Source: Pseudoips prasinana (taxonomy: Eukaryota; Arthropoda; Insecta; Lepidoptera; Nolidae). Taken from it: a stretch of 64,000 bases of DNA. Shown piece after piece: positions 1-10,854 of this stretch. The stretch spans positions 19,481,001 through 19,545,000 of the forward strand of contig OX621265.1 in the NCBI GenBank assembly GCA_951640165.1, in the 5' to 3' direction. The notes under the pieces are model-generated. The model saw only the letters and a list, made by a program, of their open reading frames with translations. It was not told the origin of the DNA and ran no database searches. The position numbers and the translations under genes are program-made. The number at the start of each line of letters is the position of its first letter. Position 1 is the stretch's first letter.

Positions 1-247
1 AAATATTAATAATAATATAATTCAATAATAATTGTCCCGATAGTCCTCTCGGGTAACGGTCTCATAGCAAAGAGCCTCTTAAGGGCCTCTTTAGGCCCGG
101 ATACAGAAGGCGGCAATTATGGGAACGGCACGCATCGTGAGGAGGTTCCTCACTCTATCACCCTGACCACCAGCTGCAGCGGCCTAGGGCGTATAACCCC
201 GCCGCTGGGGTGCTTTTTGTATATTTCGTATCTTTTTGTATATTTCG
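1..247. other. Left-edge stretch, unassigned
   Basis: AT-rich start followed by a GC-rich piece (about 30-210) with short inverted runs. It looks like an old repeat but matches nothing else recognised in the window. Confidence 0.3.
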
Positions 248-500
248 ACGGTCACCGTAGCCTAGTTGGTAGTGTTCCTGCTTACGAAGCTGGTTGTCCT
301 GGGTTCGAATCCCAGTAAGTGCAAATATTTGTGTGATGAGCACGAATATTTATTTCTGAGTCATGGATGTTTTTTATGTATATAAGTATTTATCTATGTA
401 TATAAGTACGTATATCGTCGCCTGGTACCCATAGTACAAGCTTTGCTTAGTTTGGGGCTAGGATGATCTGTATAATATTGTTCCTAGATATTATTATAAT
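248..500 (+). mobile_element. SINE-A copy (tRNA-headed)
   Basis: Begins with a tRNA-like head (CACCGTAGCCTAGTTGGTAG, B-box-like GGTTCGAATCC). The body with TGAGCACGAATATT follows, then the tail CATAGTACAAGC...TTGGGGCTAGGATGATC. Five more copies occur at 11.7, 19.3, 35.2, 46.5 and 62.6 kb, which defines the family. Confidence 0.85.
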
Positions 501-549
501 TATTATATCACTGTTTTAATAAATAAGGTGGAATAATAATAAAATAATC

Positions 550-725
550 GCCTGGAGCATTATGCACACACGGCCATCTGATTCCAAACTAAGCAGAAAT
601 TGTACAATGGAAACCAGATAGATAACTGATATGTGACATATACTACTTTTCTTTTGTAAATACATACTTGTGTAGATAATTACACCCAGACTCAGGACGA
701 ACAGACATGTTCATGCGCAAAAGTA
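550..725 (-). mobile_element. SINE-B copy, head truncated
   Basis: Minus-sense tail (CACACGGCCATCTGATT, AAACCAGATA, CTTTTGTAAATACATACT) and body (ACCCAGACTCAGGA) of the commonest SINE in the window. The tRNA-like head is missing. Confidence 0.75.
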
Positions 726-1135
726 AAACTAAAAAGTAGGTATCTGTATTTTATGGGCCAACAATTTCTCATTATGCAAAGAGCTGCTTCATTGATCAAA
801 CACAAGCTTGTTCAGCCAAAAATAATGAGGATCTGGATTCATTTTGAAGATTTTTCCGGCCTAACGATTTTTCTATTAAAAAAATAAAATTTTATGTATC
901 AATCCGGAGTCTAGAAGATGGCGGAATTACACCCCCAGGCGTCGAACAGCAAGTAAAACCATTTTCATATTAAATGAAAATAAATAAATAGAGCATTTAT
1001 TTGGAACAAAACCCATTGCAATATATTTCAACCCACCCAACTGCGTAACAGTTTTTAGGCGGGATTAACGTTCGTTACTTTAATAGTATTCCTTAGATTA
1101 AATAAAATTCTACGTATAGAACTATTACATAACTA
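726..1135. other. Unassigned AT-rich stretch
   Basis: No open frame, splice-flanked coding pattern or recognised repeat was seen. Confidence 0.3.
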
Positions 1136-1480
1136 TAGGCGCTGGGAGCTAATCCCAGCGCGAGAGAGTGGCTTCTCCTTGACTGGGCGCCGCCCCTAGG
1201 ACCGCTGGCGTTTGGAGGAAGGGAACTCCTCCCGTCTTGTATAAGCGGTCTCGGGAAGAGGTAACCTGCTGTAGCTCAGGTTGCCTAAACGCGCTAGTAC
1301 TAGCTGGGGAGGGGGGAGGCATTCGGGCTCCTCCCCTCCCCGGGTGAGGCTCGCGGAGGCTCAGTATACATCAGGGGTACTGGCGAGATCGTTCACAAGT
1401 ACCCAGAACCCCCGCTACAAGCTCTGTGAGGCTGGCTACCGTGGTGGTTTTAGTGGGTCGGCCCTAAACGACGATTGGGA
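1136..1480. other. GC-rich island, unassigned
   Basis: Markedly GC-rich, with local inverted repeats (GCTGGGAGC...GCCCAGCGC type and GGGGAGGGG / CCCCTCCCC). The base composition is unlike the flanks, so it may be a decayed LINE 5' region. There is no recognisable protein in any frame. Confidence 0.35.
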
Positions 1481-1888
1481 TTTACACCACGTAAAAAACT
1501 TGTACTTTTACTTGGTTACACAGTGATATATAAAAACCTACTGTTTCCTACAATATACGGAACCTTGAACATACTAACAAAAACAATTAAAAACTTCGAC
1601 GTGGCAACCCTAACGCCATGTAGTACAGTGTGACCGGGCGTTCAACCCACCTTGCAAAAGTACTGCAATCAACAATACGCCTTAATGCAATTTAAGTTAA
1701 GTTGATTTTCAATTGGAAGTCAAGTTTGTATTTTAATTGAGGATTGGATAAGCATTGATATGGGAGAATATTAAGTAAAGGAAAGATGATTAAGCGACAG
1801 AAATGTTAAGGTAAATAACCCTTACAAAACGTGTAACACAAATTAGTAGTCATATATAAAGAAGAGGGTTTATAATAAATAATATTAA
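1481..1888. other. Unassigned stretch
   Basis: AT-rich; nothing recognised. Confidence 0.3.
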
Positions 1889-2030
1889 TAATGTCCTTCT
1901 GGCTCTGGAATTTCGGCCACGGCGGCCAGGCTTAATGGAGTCTAGGCATCTGCCCAGGACATATTATAGTGCACAACTCTGTGCGCTAACACAGGGGCAT
2001 TTTCTATTACATCACTCTCATGAGTACTGT
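1889..2030 (-). mobile_element. SINE-C fragment
   Basis: Minus-sense 3' part of the SINE-C family: GGCCACGGCGGCCAG, ACATATTATAGTGCACAA, then CACAGGGGCATTTTCTAT. The full-length relatives are at 23.3, 49.2 and 63.6 kb. Confidence 0.75.
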
Positions 2031-2387
2031 TATGATATTATTCATATTCATTTATTTCGTAAAGCCAGTTTACATGTCAATAATTATTATATATGATGAT
2101 CACAAAATACAATAAAAACAAAATTAGAATTCAAATAATAAGACCAGTATCACCTGCCCTCCTATAAAATAAAACCTCTTTTGAGAAAATAGCAAACTCT
2201 GGTCATTTTACTAAAATAGCTGGACATAGCCTTTAAAGTTAGAATATAATTCGAATTAATAAAAAAGTATAATTTCTTATTTGGAGTGATGATTGTCAAG
2301 AGTTACCAAAAATGAAAGGGTTAGTTCTGATTGCCCCCGTCCTTGTTTCTCCCGAAAAATATTTCGTGGGCAATCGATAGTTAATGT
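2031..2387. other. Unassigned stretch
   Basis: AT-rich; no gene or repeat recognised. Confidence 0.3.
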
Positions 2388-2825
2388 ATGTATGTACATA
2401 CATACATACATACATAGACTCACGCCTGTTCCCCAGAGGGGTAGGCAGAGACAACGGATTTCCATTTGTCACGATCTTTGCACACGTATTTTGCCTCGAT
2501 TACTGTCATTATATTCTTCATACATGCTCGCCGGTTTAGGGTACTTCTGACCTGTCCTTTCTTGAGAACATCTCCAATTTGGTCAGAGAATGTTCGACGA
2601 GGTCTTCCCCTTCCGGTTGTTCCATTCACACAGGCCAGGTATACTTCTTTGGTCAATCTTCTTTCATTCATCCTTTCTAAATGGCCAAACCATCTCATCG
2701 TTCCTTTTTCAATCTTTGTGACTACATCCTCTTTCACACCACAACGCTCTATTACATCAGTATTTCGAATTCTGTCTCTCAAAGTCACACCACACATACT
2801 TCCCAGAGCTCTCATTTCCACTGCA
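2388..2825 (-). mobile_element. Non-LTR retrotransposon 3' end (LINE-K), RT C-terminus
   Basis: Minus-strand frame 2821-2420 encodes the C-terminal part of a LINE reverse transcriptase polyprotein: [48 protein letters not shown]. It ends at a stop beside a TATG/CATA microsatellite, the usual 3' end of this family. The same C-terminus recurs at 12.7, 34.0, 34.4 and 53.9 kb. All copies are 5'-truncated and cannot move on their own. Confidence 0.85.
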
Positions 2826-3250
2826 TTTAATATATGTATTTATAAATGTATGTAGTTATAAAATATCGTTTTAATAACTTTCGGGGGCACTAACCCAAAT
2901 GAATTGCTAAAGAATATATTATGAAAACTAATTTATTATTATCAAATAAAATAACTGATCTGTGTTATACGATACCAGTACAGTATTTTGATAGTTTTTA
3001 AGGATAGGAAAATATAACAACTGACGCGCGACCGTAATTTAGCTGCACGATCAAGGCCTTTTAGAAGCGAAAACAAGCAAAAGAAAACTATGGTGCTAAT
3101 CCACATAAAAAAAATAATCATCGCTATGCGCGTCTTAACACAAAAATGCAATATCAAATTGATTTACACACAAATTCTCCGGCCGGAATCAGAGCATAAA
3201 GAAAAGTGCGCAAAGACTTCGTATTAAGATCGCACCATTCTATTTAATCA
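2826..3250. other. Unassigned stretch
   Basis: AT-rich; a 71-residue minus-strand frame is present but has no family hallmark. Confidence 0.3.
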
Positions 3251-3270
3251 CCCCCCCCCCCCCCCACCCC
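3251..3270. repeat. Poly-C run
   Basis: Fifteen Cs, one A, then four Cs. It is either a true homopolymer or a length-uncertain assembly spot. Confidence 0.9.
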
Positions 3271-3318
3271 TTTACCTCAAGAATAGGTTTGGTTTTTTTT
3301 AATTAATAATCACAACAC

Positions 3319-3507
3319 ACTAATACTATAAAGGCGAAAGTTTGTGAGTATGTGACTGTGTGAGTGTGTATGTTTGTTACTTCTTCACGTCTAAACGGCT
3401 GGAGCGATTTTAATAATATTTGGTATGGAGTTAGCTGACACCCTTGATTAACTCATAGGCTATAATTTATAAAGTTAAACGCGGATAAAACCGCGGCGCA
3501 CAGCTAA
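3319..3507 (+). mobile_element. Helitron-like element, type 1
   Basis: Starts ACTAATACTATAAAGGCGAAAG and ends with a GC hairpin (GCGGATAAAACCGCGG) followed by CACAGCTAA. The 3' hairpin plus CTRR end is the Helitron signature, and seven other type-1 copies occur here. Confidence 0.7.
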
Positions 3508-3745
3508 TCGTTCATAAATTTGACATTAAACACACTTTTTACACCGCCATTTATTTTAACAGCATAAATATGAACGGGCCGGTTGGCGTGGTTGGTAAAT
3601 GCGTGCTTTTCACGCCGCCGGTCCTAGGATCGATTCCCACCCAAGGCAGATATTTTTGTGCATGAACATATCTGTATGTCATATTGTTGAGTCTGGGTGT
3701 TACCTCTATGCATTTACAAAAGAAAAGTAGTAGGTATATGTAGAA

Positions 3746-3920
3746 CTAGCTGTACCCCGCGGCTTTACCCACGTTATACTTTATAAATTATAGCCGATGT
3801 GTTAATCCAGGATGTCAGCTAACTCCATACCAAATTTTATAAAAATCACTCCAGCCGTTTAGACATGAAGAAGTAACAAACATACACACTCACACACAAA
3901 CTTTCGACTTTATAATATTA
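3746..3920 (-). mobile_element. Helitron-like element, type 1 (tandem copy a)
   Basis: Minus sense. It opens with CTAGCTGTACCCCGCGG (3' hairpin end) and closes with ACTTTATAATATTA (5' end). The next copy follows at once. Confidence 0.8.
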
Positions 3921-4090
3921 CTAGCTGTGCCTTGCGGTTTTACTCGCGTTATACTTTATAAATTAGAGCCTATGAGTTAATCCAGGGTGTCAGCTATCTG
4001 CACACCAAATTTTATTAAAATCGCTCCAGCCGTTTAGACGTGATGAAGTAACAAACATACACACTCACAACTTTCGCCTTTATAATATTA
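3921..4090 (-). mobile_element. Helitron-like element, type 1 (tandem copy b)
   Basis: Minus sense and directly abutting copy a: CTAGCTGTGCCTTGCGG to CCTTTATAATATTA. Head-to-tail pairs are known for Helitrons through end read-through or repeated use of one site. Confidence 0.8.
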
Positions 4091-4185
4091 GTGTGATATC
4101 AGTTATCTGGTTTCCATAGTACAACCTCTGCTGCTTAGTTTGGGATCAGATGGCCGTGTGTGCATAATGTCCTACGATATTATTA

Positions 4186-5216
4186 ACTACACAACGTGTA
4201 ATATAAATAGTCTACGAAAAAAAATCGTTTGTCTCTCTAGTAGCTACAACTCTTTTGTTCGATCGTCGAACTAGTGAGATTTTCTTTTCTCATTTGTTCG
4301 ACCGTCAAATTTAAATTAATCAAGATATTATATTCACAAATCAATTTTATTGCAAGATTGTGGTAGTTTCTTCTCATCTTCATGGTCACACTTCTATTCT
4401 AACGTAACCTACTTTTCTTGTAGCGAAATACATTTTCCGTTACGCCCGAGTAAACTTGATGTGAAATCAGTATATTTGTTATGAAAATTATGTAATTAAT
4501 GGGTGAAAAGTTCTTTGTTAATAATAATAATTCTTTATTTGCAATAAAAAGTGTCTATACTATAATAAATTAGTTTCTACTGCATAGTGGTACAACCGTA
4601 AGTCAGAGAGAACAAACACCTCTCTCTCGTGCTAGGAATAAACCTGTGTTACGAGCAGAGAGGGGCTCACCCCGACTCGGCTCTGTACCTAAAGGCATGA
4701 TGTACAAATATGTGATGGTGGAGCAGTAGATAACTATAACCATCTGATCGCTAAACGAGGCAAGCCTGTTTATTTAGGGATCAGTTGAGTTTCTTACAAT
4801 CTAGAAGACTGTGCCACAAGGTGCAAGTTGTGTATTTGTGTGCGATGTTTGGGAGTGTTAACTTAAATTTAGAAGTTCTTCTGTTTGCAAGCATTCTGCA
4901 ACTGAGTGTATTTTGTAAAATACACTCAGTTGCAGAAAACACTATGAAAAAGGGTCACTATCAGCCTCATAAGTAGGACAAAATGGCCGTTCTTTAAGAA
5001 AGGAAAAAGTATTGGCTGAATCCTCACTTATTCACGTATTATTGTTGTAATAACAGTATATTCGTTATGAAAATTAGGTAATTGACGGGTGAAAAGTTCT
5101 TTAATGAGCATTTAAAAAAAAACTCAGTTGCAGAAAGGAAAAAGTATTGGCTGAATCCCCACAGTAGTATTATTGTTGTAATAGCTATAATTATTACTTA
5201 TCTGTATATTTGTATA
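4186..5216. other. Unassigned stretch with internal duplications
   Basis: No coding evidence. A ~45-bp block at about 4470 recurs at about 5053 (TTATGAAAATTA...GGGTGAAAAGTTCTTT), and GGAAAAAGTATTGGCTGAAT occurs at about 5003 and 5139. It contains the perfect hairpin listed separately. Confidence 0.4.
4894..4937. repeat. Perfect 44-nt inverted repeat
   Basis: Two 21-nt arms, each the exact reverse complement of the other, with a GT loop. Half of one arm (ACTCAGTTGCAGAA) recurs at about 5123. Confidence 0.95.
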
Positions 5217-5961
5217 CTAGCAGTGCCCGCGGACTAGTGTTGAAAATGACTAAAGTGACTGAATTAGACTGACTGTCATTTACGGTCAAATTGGTAAAAA
5301 ATGGTCATATTCAGTCAATTTGATTTAAGTAATATTTTAGTACCTTTTAAGTTTTTGTCGTTGATAAAAGTCTACAACTTCTAAATTGAAACAAAAAAGT
5401 GGTTTTTATGACTTATAGTATTATTATATAGTGTTAATCGTTTTGCATTTCTAATCATGTGTGCATTTAAGACAAAATGGCAATGTCGCATCGACTTTGA
5501 TGTCGTCTTATCCTCTCATGATATAATACAAAATAAAACGTTGCTTCATTTAAACTTGCATATAAATTGGGTACCTAAATAAATAAATAATTGGGTGGTA
5601 GTCGAGAATAGACAATAATATTTGAGTCAAATTGACTAAATTTGACAGTAACTGACCGGTCATTTAAGGTTTATGACAATTGTGACTAGTCATATTCAGT
5701 TATTTTACATCTCTACCGCGGACTTCGTTTCGAGTTATAAATATTTTTCTCCCTGCCCGTTTGTGCCGCGTCGCGTAATACTTGGGCTAAAAGTTGGGGA
5801 TAAATATAAATTATGATGATGAATCATATCCTATGACACTCTACAATAACGTAGCTTTCTATTGGTGAAATAATTTTGGAAATCGGTTCAGTAGATCCAG
5901 AGATTACCCCTTACAACATCACAAACTCACAAACGTTACCTCTTTATAATATTAGTATAGA
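5217..5961 (-). mobile_element. Helitron-like element, type 4, split by a hAT MITE
   Basis: Minus sense. CTAGCAGTGCCCGCGGAC opens the element (3' end) and GTATAGA closes it (5' TC end). Without the inserted 481-bp MITE it is about 264 bp and lines up with the uninterrupted copy at 44801-45048. Confidence 0.8.
5235..5715. mobile_element. hAT-type MITE with 8-bp target duplication
   Basis: Starts TAGTGTTGAAAA and ends TTTTACATCTCTA (imperfect terminal inverted repeats, TAGWGWTG). It is flanked on both sides by CCGCGGAC (5227-5234 and 5716-5723). The 8-bp duplication and TAG-type termini are hAT hallmarks. The unoccupied site is visible in the related Helitron at 45 kb. No transposase is present. 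Confidence 0.85.
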
Positions 5962-6115
5962 TATAATACATATAATGCCAATACGAAGTGCTAGAAATAT
6001 AACAGCTTTAAAAAAATGGTTAAAAGCCACTATTTATCTTGTTAATAATTAGAATACTAATTAGACTTATCTAATTGAAAAGTTATTTAATTATTTATTT
6101 TTTATTATTGAAGTT

Positions 6116-6345
6116 ATACTTCTTTTGGCGCGATGGAGAAAAATTATGAGAGTGAATTTTTACGATGCGCGCGCACACCGACACCAAAAAGTTTAACAGC
6201 ATGAAGTTAGTTCTAGGTGGTATGAGAGTGAATTTTTACGATGCGCGCGCATCGTAAAAATAACAGCATGAAGTTAGTTCTAGGTGGTATGAAAATTGAT
6301 AACTATGTTCAAGTTGTATATTAAGAAGTATAACTTCTAACGCGT
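6116..6345. mobile_element. Palindrome-rich element, copy 1
   Basis: Bounded by GAAGTTATACTTC and its reverse complement GAAGTATAACTTC. Inside are two direct copies of a block with ACGATGCGCGCGCA and CAGCATGAAGTTAGTTCTAGG, and a 30-nt perfect palindrome at 6232-6261. An inverted copy lies at 19.7-19.9 kb. No coding capacity; class unresolved. Confidence 0.7.
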
Positions 6346-6539
6346 GTACATAAGTACACACAAGTTTTTTTTATTTGTTGATATATAAAATGTATTATGA
6401 AATATTTATTAGTTTATTATACTTGTTTATGTATGAATATGTATGTAAGTACATTAATCTATGTAGTATATACATAAATTACTAGGTTAGAACACTGTAG
6501 AACTGACGATGGTACACTACCAGCTGCCTGTCATTTCCA

Positions 6540-6685
6540 ATTTTTACCAGTCCATCCTTCGGTTGTGTGGAAGAAATCGCTATTATGCGATAAGACCGCC
6601 AATTGTACATTATTTTAAATACTAAGATTTTTCCTGTAAACATGTTTTTTATATATTGTGCAATAAAGTGTATCTATCTATCTGT
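6540..6685 (+). mobile_element. Non-LTR retrotransposon 3' UTR fragment
   Basis: GGTTGTGTGGAAGAAATCGC, GCGATAAGACCGCC, TTGTACAT and a terminal GTGCAATAAAGTGT(ATCT)n. The same 3' UTR block occurs at about 21.37 and 37.89 kb. Confidence 0.7.
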
Positions 6686-6916
6686 AATATTTATTAGTTC
6701 ATTTTGAGGCGCTCATAGTCAGATACATAGATATTTTCATAAAAAAAAGTATTAATTTAATTTCTCGCTTAAATGTTTATAAGTCTACAAGCATCGCAAA
6801 GGAACGCATACAAGCGCGAGGTTAGCGTTCGCGCATCATCCTTTCGTTTATGAATGAAACATAGACCTACAAATGACACGACAGTCCAGCAAAAACTTTT
6901 GAAATGATTTTTTTAT

Positions 6917-8100
6917 GTATTGAGTTATGTCCAAACTCGTAGAACTAAAGTTGTTGCTTATGGTGTTAGCTATCTAGTACTGCGAGGTTGTTGGTGTTTT
7001 ACAAGTAACCCTATATATTTATTGAGTTATGTCCGAACTCGTAGAACTAAAGTTGTTGCTTATGGTGTTAGCTATCTAGTCCTGCGAGGTTGTTGGTGTT
7101 TTACAAGTAACCCTATATATTTATTGAGTTATGTCCGAACTCGTAGAACAAAAGTTGTTGCTTATGGTATTAGCTATCTAGTCCTGCGAGGTTGTTGGTG
7201 TTTTACAAGTAACCCTATATATTTATTGAGTTATGTCCGAACTCGTAGAACAAAAGTTGTTGCTTATGGTGTTAGCTATCTAGTCCTGCGAGGTTGTTGG
7301 TGTTTTACAAGTAACCCTATATATTTATTGAGTTATGTCCGAACTCGTAGAACAAAAGTTGTTGCTTATGGTGTTAGCTATCTAGTACTGCGAGGTTGTT
7401 GGTGTTTTACAAAGAACCCTATATATTTATTGAGTTATGTCCGAACTCGTAGAACAAAAGTTGTTGCTTATGGTGTTAGCTATCTAGTATATTTATTGAG
7501 TTATGTCCGAACTCGTAGAACAAAAGTTGTTGCTTATGGTGTTAGCTATCTAGTCCTGAGAGGTTGTTGGTGTTTTACAAGTAACCCTATATATTTATTG
7601 AGTTATGTCCGAACTCGTAGAACAAAAGTTGTTGCTTATGGTGTTAGCTATCTAGTCCTGCGAGGTTGTTGGTGTTTTACAAGGAACCCTATATATTTAT
7701 TGAGTTATGTCCGAACTCGTAGAACAAAAGTTGTTGCTTATGGTGTTAGCTATCTAGTCCTGAGAGGTTGTTGGTGTTTTACAAGTAACCCTATATATGT
7801 ATTGAGTTATGTCCGAACTCGTAGAACAAAAGTTGTTGCCTATAGTGTTAGCTATCTAGTCCTGCGAGGTTGTTGGTGTTTTACAAGTAACCCTATATAT
7901 TTATTGAGGTATGTCCGAACTCGTAGAACAAAAGTTGTTGCTTATGGTGTTAGCTATCTAGTCCTGCGAGGTTGTTGGTGTTTTACAAGTAACCCTATAT
8001 ATTTATTGAGTTATGTCCGACCTCGTAGAACAAAAGTTGTTGCTTATGGTGTTAGCTATCTGGTCCTGCGAGGTTGTTGGTGTTTTACAAATAAGCATGT
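6917..8100. repeat. 102-bp minisatellite, about 12 units
   Basis: Nearly identical 102-bp units beginning TTGAGTTATGTCC. One unit (7432-7494) is shortened by 39 bp, also a multiple of three. The unit equals 34 codons and lacks stops in one plus frame, so a 394-codon frame runs through the array. There is no homology, signal peptide or splice context, and codon identity mirrors DNA identity. The open frame is therefore most simply a by-product of unit length. Confidence 0.95.
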
Positions 8101-8117
8101 ATAATTATTATTATATA

Positions 8118-8252
8118 CAGACGCCAGCACATCCAGCTACCCCAATCAGTCAAATTTCTTTTATAGATATTCAACTTTATCACATAAGCATAAGGTTCAC
8201 TTTCAATTGGGGAAATTTGACAGATTGGGGTAGCTTGATGTGCTGGCGTCTG
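8118..8252. mobile_element. 135-bp MITE, copy 1
   Basis: Terminal inverted repeats of about 38 bp (CAGACGCCAGCACATC ... GATGTGCTGGCGTCTG), with TA on the left and TT on the right. One of four copies of exactly the same length; a TA target implies a Tc1/mariner-type transposase acted in trans. Confidence 0.85.
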
Positions 8253-8572
8253 TTCTATATATAATATAGCAATGTGTGCAAGAAAACGTAGCGTAACGCA
8301 AAATAAGCAGGAATTAAAATAATAATAATAGTAATACTATATAAAAAAAAACTATTATAATTAATATGTTCTCGTATCGCAATGTCATAATAATATAACA
8401 CTTAATAGTTGTAACGACATAATTAAATTAAATGAGAATAAGAAATATGGTTATTTTCAAATTGCTTATAACTACTTGTATGTAATTTTTTAATAGTACC
8501 TATTTTGTAAGTGGTTAAAATTATATGTTATATAAAAAATACATGTCTACTAAATACATAATAAATAAATAT
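8253..8572. other. Unassigned AT-rich stretch
   Basis: Nothing recognised. Confidence 0.3.
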
Positions 8573-8790
8573 CTGGGGACAATTAACACACAGCCATCTG
8601 ATCCCAAAGCAGAGCCTGTACTATGGCAAACATATAACATATTATTTCTAAATACATACATATTATATATAAATTACACCCAGACAAGGAAACACAAAAA
8701 ATCATGATCATCACACAAAGATTGGTCTTGAGTTGGGATTGAACCCACAGCCTCTGGCTCAGCAGTCAGGTCACTAACTAGGGTCACCAA
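8573..8790 (-). mobile_element. SINE-D copy
   Basis: Minus sense. The tail is like SINE-B (CACAGCCATCTGATCCCAAA, ATTACACCCAGACAAGG). The tRNA-like head reads, in sense, GTGACCTGACTGCTGAGCC, GGTTCAATCCC. Head relatives lie at 37.8, 47.1 and 48.5 kb. Confidence 0.75.
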
Positions 8791-9226
8791 AAAGACCAGA
8801 TAAGCATTGTGAAAACTTAGGACTTTTTTCAGGACAGGAAACGCTGCTGACTGGTGTCAAGTAACCACCAATCACACCAATCCTGATTCAGCGTCACTGT
8901 CCCGAGCGTGACGGCTCACTGACGTACACTCCTTAGCCCAAACACTAGATTTCATAATAGATTACACGTGCAGCAACCAATATGATTATGCAGCTTATGT
9001 TAACACTTGAAAGACAACCAAAATCTATAGGCCACTTCCTGTTCTAAATCTGGACAAGAAGCAACGCCTAATTTTTCTTACCAGTAAAGGGAAAAGGCGA
9101 AAACTTTAAATTTATAGTTACACCTCTAAAAAAGGGGGATTAACCATCGTTACCCAATTCCCGTCATATACGAGATATGCACACCAACATTTTTTTTTAA
9201 ACTGTACACCTGCAGTGGGGAAATTA
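8791..9226. other. Unassigned stretch
   Basis: Mixed composition; no coding exon or known repeat recognised. Confidence 0.3.
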
Positions 9227-9365
9227 CTTTCTGTGTCGCGGGGTACTTTACAAACACATAATTTCTGTGTCGCGGGGTATTTTACAAACACATAATTTCT
9301 GTGTCGCGGGGTACTTTACAAACACTTAATTTCTGTGTCGCGGGGTACTTTACAAACACATAATT
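9227..9365. repeat. 34-bp direct repeat, four units
   Basis: Unit TTCTGTGTCGCGGGGTACTT plus TACAAACACATAAT, repeated without spacers. The same sequence ends the SINE-E family, so this is a local amplification of a SINE tail. Confidence 0.9.
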
Positions 9366-9412
9366 TACGGATACAATGTACCTATGTACATCCAGACTCA
9401 GAAAAATTATTT

Positions 9413-9690
9413 GTTACCTGTTGGCGTGGTTGGCAAAGGCTTGCTTTTCACGCTGGAAGTCGTGGGCTCGATTCCCACCCGGGACAGATATTTGTGGGGA
9501 TGAACATGTCTGCTTGCCCTGAGTCTGGGTGGAATTACCTATCTTATACAGATAATTCCGCTCAGACTCAGGGTACATGTATTTACAAAAGAAAAGTAAT
9601 ATATGTAGTATATAAGTTATCTGGTTCCATAGTATAATCTCCGCTTCATTTGGGATCAGATGGCGTATGTGAATAATGTCCCAGGATATT
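9413..9690 (+). mobile_element. SINE-B copy, near full length
   Basis: tRNA-like head GTTGGCGTGGTTGGCAAAGG, B-box-like GCTCGATTCCCACCC, body CTGAGTCTGGGTGGAATTA, tail AGTTATCTGGTTCCATAG, and (ATT)n-rich end. Confidence 0.85.
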
Positions 9691-10503
9691 ATAATAATAA
9701 TGTATTTAGAAATAAATAAGTAAGTTTATCAGTTGTCTGTTTGCCGCCTCTGCCTAGTTTGAGATCAGATGACCAAAAAAAATCTGGCGTAACGTGAAGT
9801 GCTAACCTATGTCTTTCTCAAAGATGGCAATTTGGGTAACCTTGAGCCCATTTATAAGGCCCATTGTTTATTATGCAGAAGGGCATATATTGTGTATTAT
9901 TAAATGTAAAAAAAAATACACCCCTTTTTGCAAAAGCCGATTTGCTTTTGCCTTTTGTTAACCGATATTTTGAGGTCTTAAAAACCCGTAATATAGATTT
10001 AGTCAATACTTTGTATTATGTATAGTCTTCAAGTATGTCTTGTCTTCCGCCTCAAGCTGGTTGGCCTCAATGAAAAACCAATTCCTTAATTTTAGCACAA
10101 TGCGTCGCCATTATTTTAAATACGTTTTTTGTCGCCAATGGAATCCTATATAGTACCAGGAAGTTAAGAATATTTTGGTAGGTAAACTCTGCAAGGTTAA
10201 CTTTGTTTTTAACACTCTTAAAACTTCACTTGTAAGTAATTATATATAATTGAAGTGTCTCTTTGTCATGTCAAAATAATAGTCATATTTACCTTTATTT
10301 TTAACGATACACCATCGCCATTTTACTTTGCAACTTGACAATTTATTCATGTTTAAGTACTAGTTCTGTGTGATTTGCCTTTGATGCATTTGATGATTGA
10401 TGTATTCTTCCACAGATGCATTCTTTTAATCAAACAATAACTTATAAACACTATATTACCTAAAATTGGGTCTTGAATTATAGATTAAAACTTTTATTAA
10501 TTA
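9691..10503. other. Unassigned stretch
   Basis: AT-rich. A short SINE-tail remnant lies near 9735-9775 (AGTTGTCTGTTTGCC, TTTGAGATCAGATGACC). No exon recognised. Confidence 0.35.
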
Positions 10504-10805
10504 CTAGCTGTGCCCCGCGGTTTTACCCGCGTTAAACTTTATAAATTATCACAGCTCCTCCCCCGTAGGTGAAAGCGTGATAATATGGAGCCTATATATT
10601 GACCCCTCCTCTTAGCAATACTCATGCAAAATTTTAAGTAAATCCATGCAGTACCTACTTTTTGAGTTTAGCCCGGAAATACATACAGACAAACAGATAA
10701 ACAGACAAAAATTTTAAAACTATACTTTTGGCTTCGAAATCAATTGTAGATCACGCCGCAGGTATCCTTTAAAAAAATATTCAATGTACAGTTTTGACTT
10801 TCCTA
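10504..10805 (-). mobile_element. Helitron-like element, type 2
   Basis: Opens CTAGCTGTGCCCCGCGGTTT with the GC hairpin, then TCACAGCTCCTCCCCC and AGTTTAGCCCGGA. It closes near CAGTTTTGACTTTCCTAC; the extreme 5' end is eroded. Confidence 0.8.
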
Positions 10806-10854
10806 CTGATATTTAAGTACATTCAATGTTATTTTATATTAAGAAATGAATATT

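Larger units (their letters stand above)
3576..4185 (+). mobile_element. SINE-B copy interrupted by two Helitron-like elements
   Basis: Head and body at 3576-3745 (GTTGGCGTGGTTGGTAAATG, GATCGATTCCCACCC). The tail resumes at 4091-4185 (ATCAGTTATCTGGTTTCCAT, TTTGGGATCAGATGGCC). The interruption is filled exactly by two adjacent Helitron-like elements, so they inserted after the SINE. Confidence 0.8.

Noticed and set aside
2466..2855. Plus-strand 129-codon frame (also 12652-13002 minus, 34433-34684 plus)
   Set aside because: Complementary shadow of the LINE-K RT C-terminus; it recurs wherever that LINE occurs.
3251..3270. Poly-C as a regulatory i-motif/G-quadruplex site
   Set aside because: Homopolymer of uncertain length with no gene nearby; the same caution applies to the G run at 31847-31860.
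6920..8104. 394-residue open frame as a cysteine/tryptophan-rich repeat protein
   Set aside because: It is exactly a 102-bp DNA minisatellite; no homology, signal peptide, promoter or splice context. Kept as a repeat and a question, not a gene.
9227..9365. CRISPR-like direct repeats
   Set aside because: Units are contiguous without spacers and match a SINE tail; the sequence is from an animal nuclear genome.
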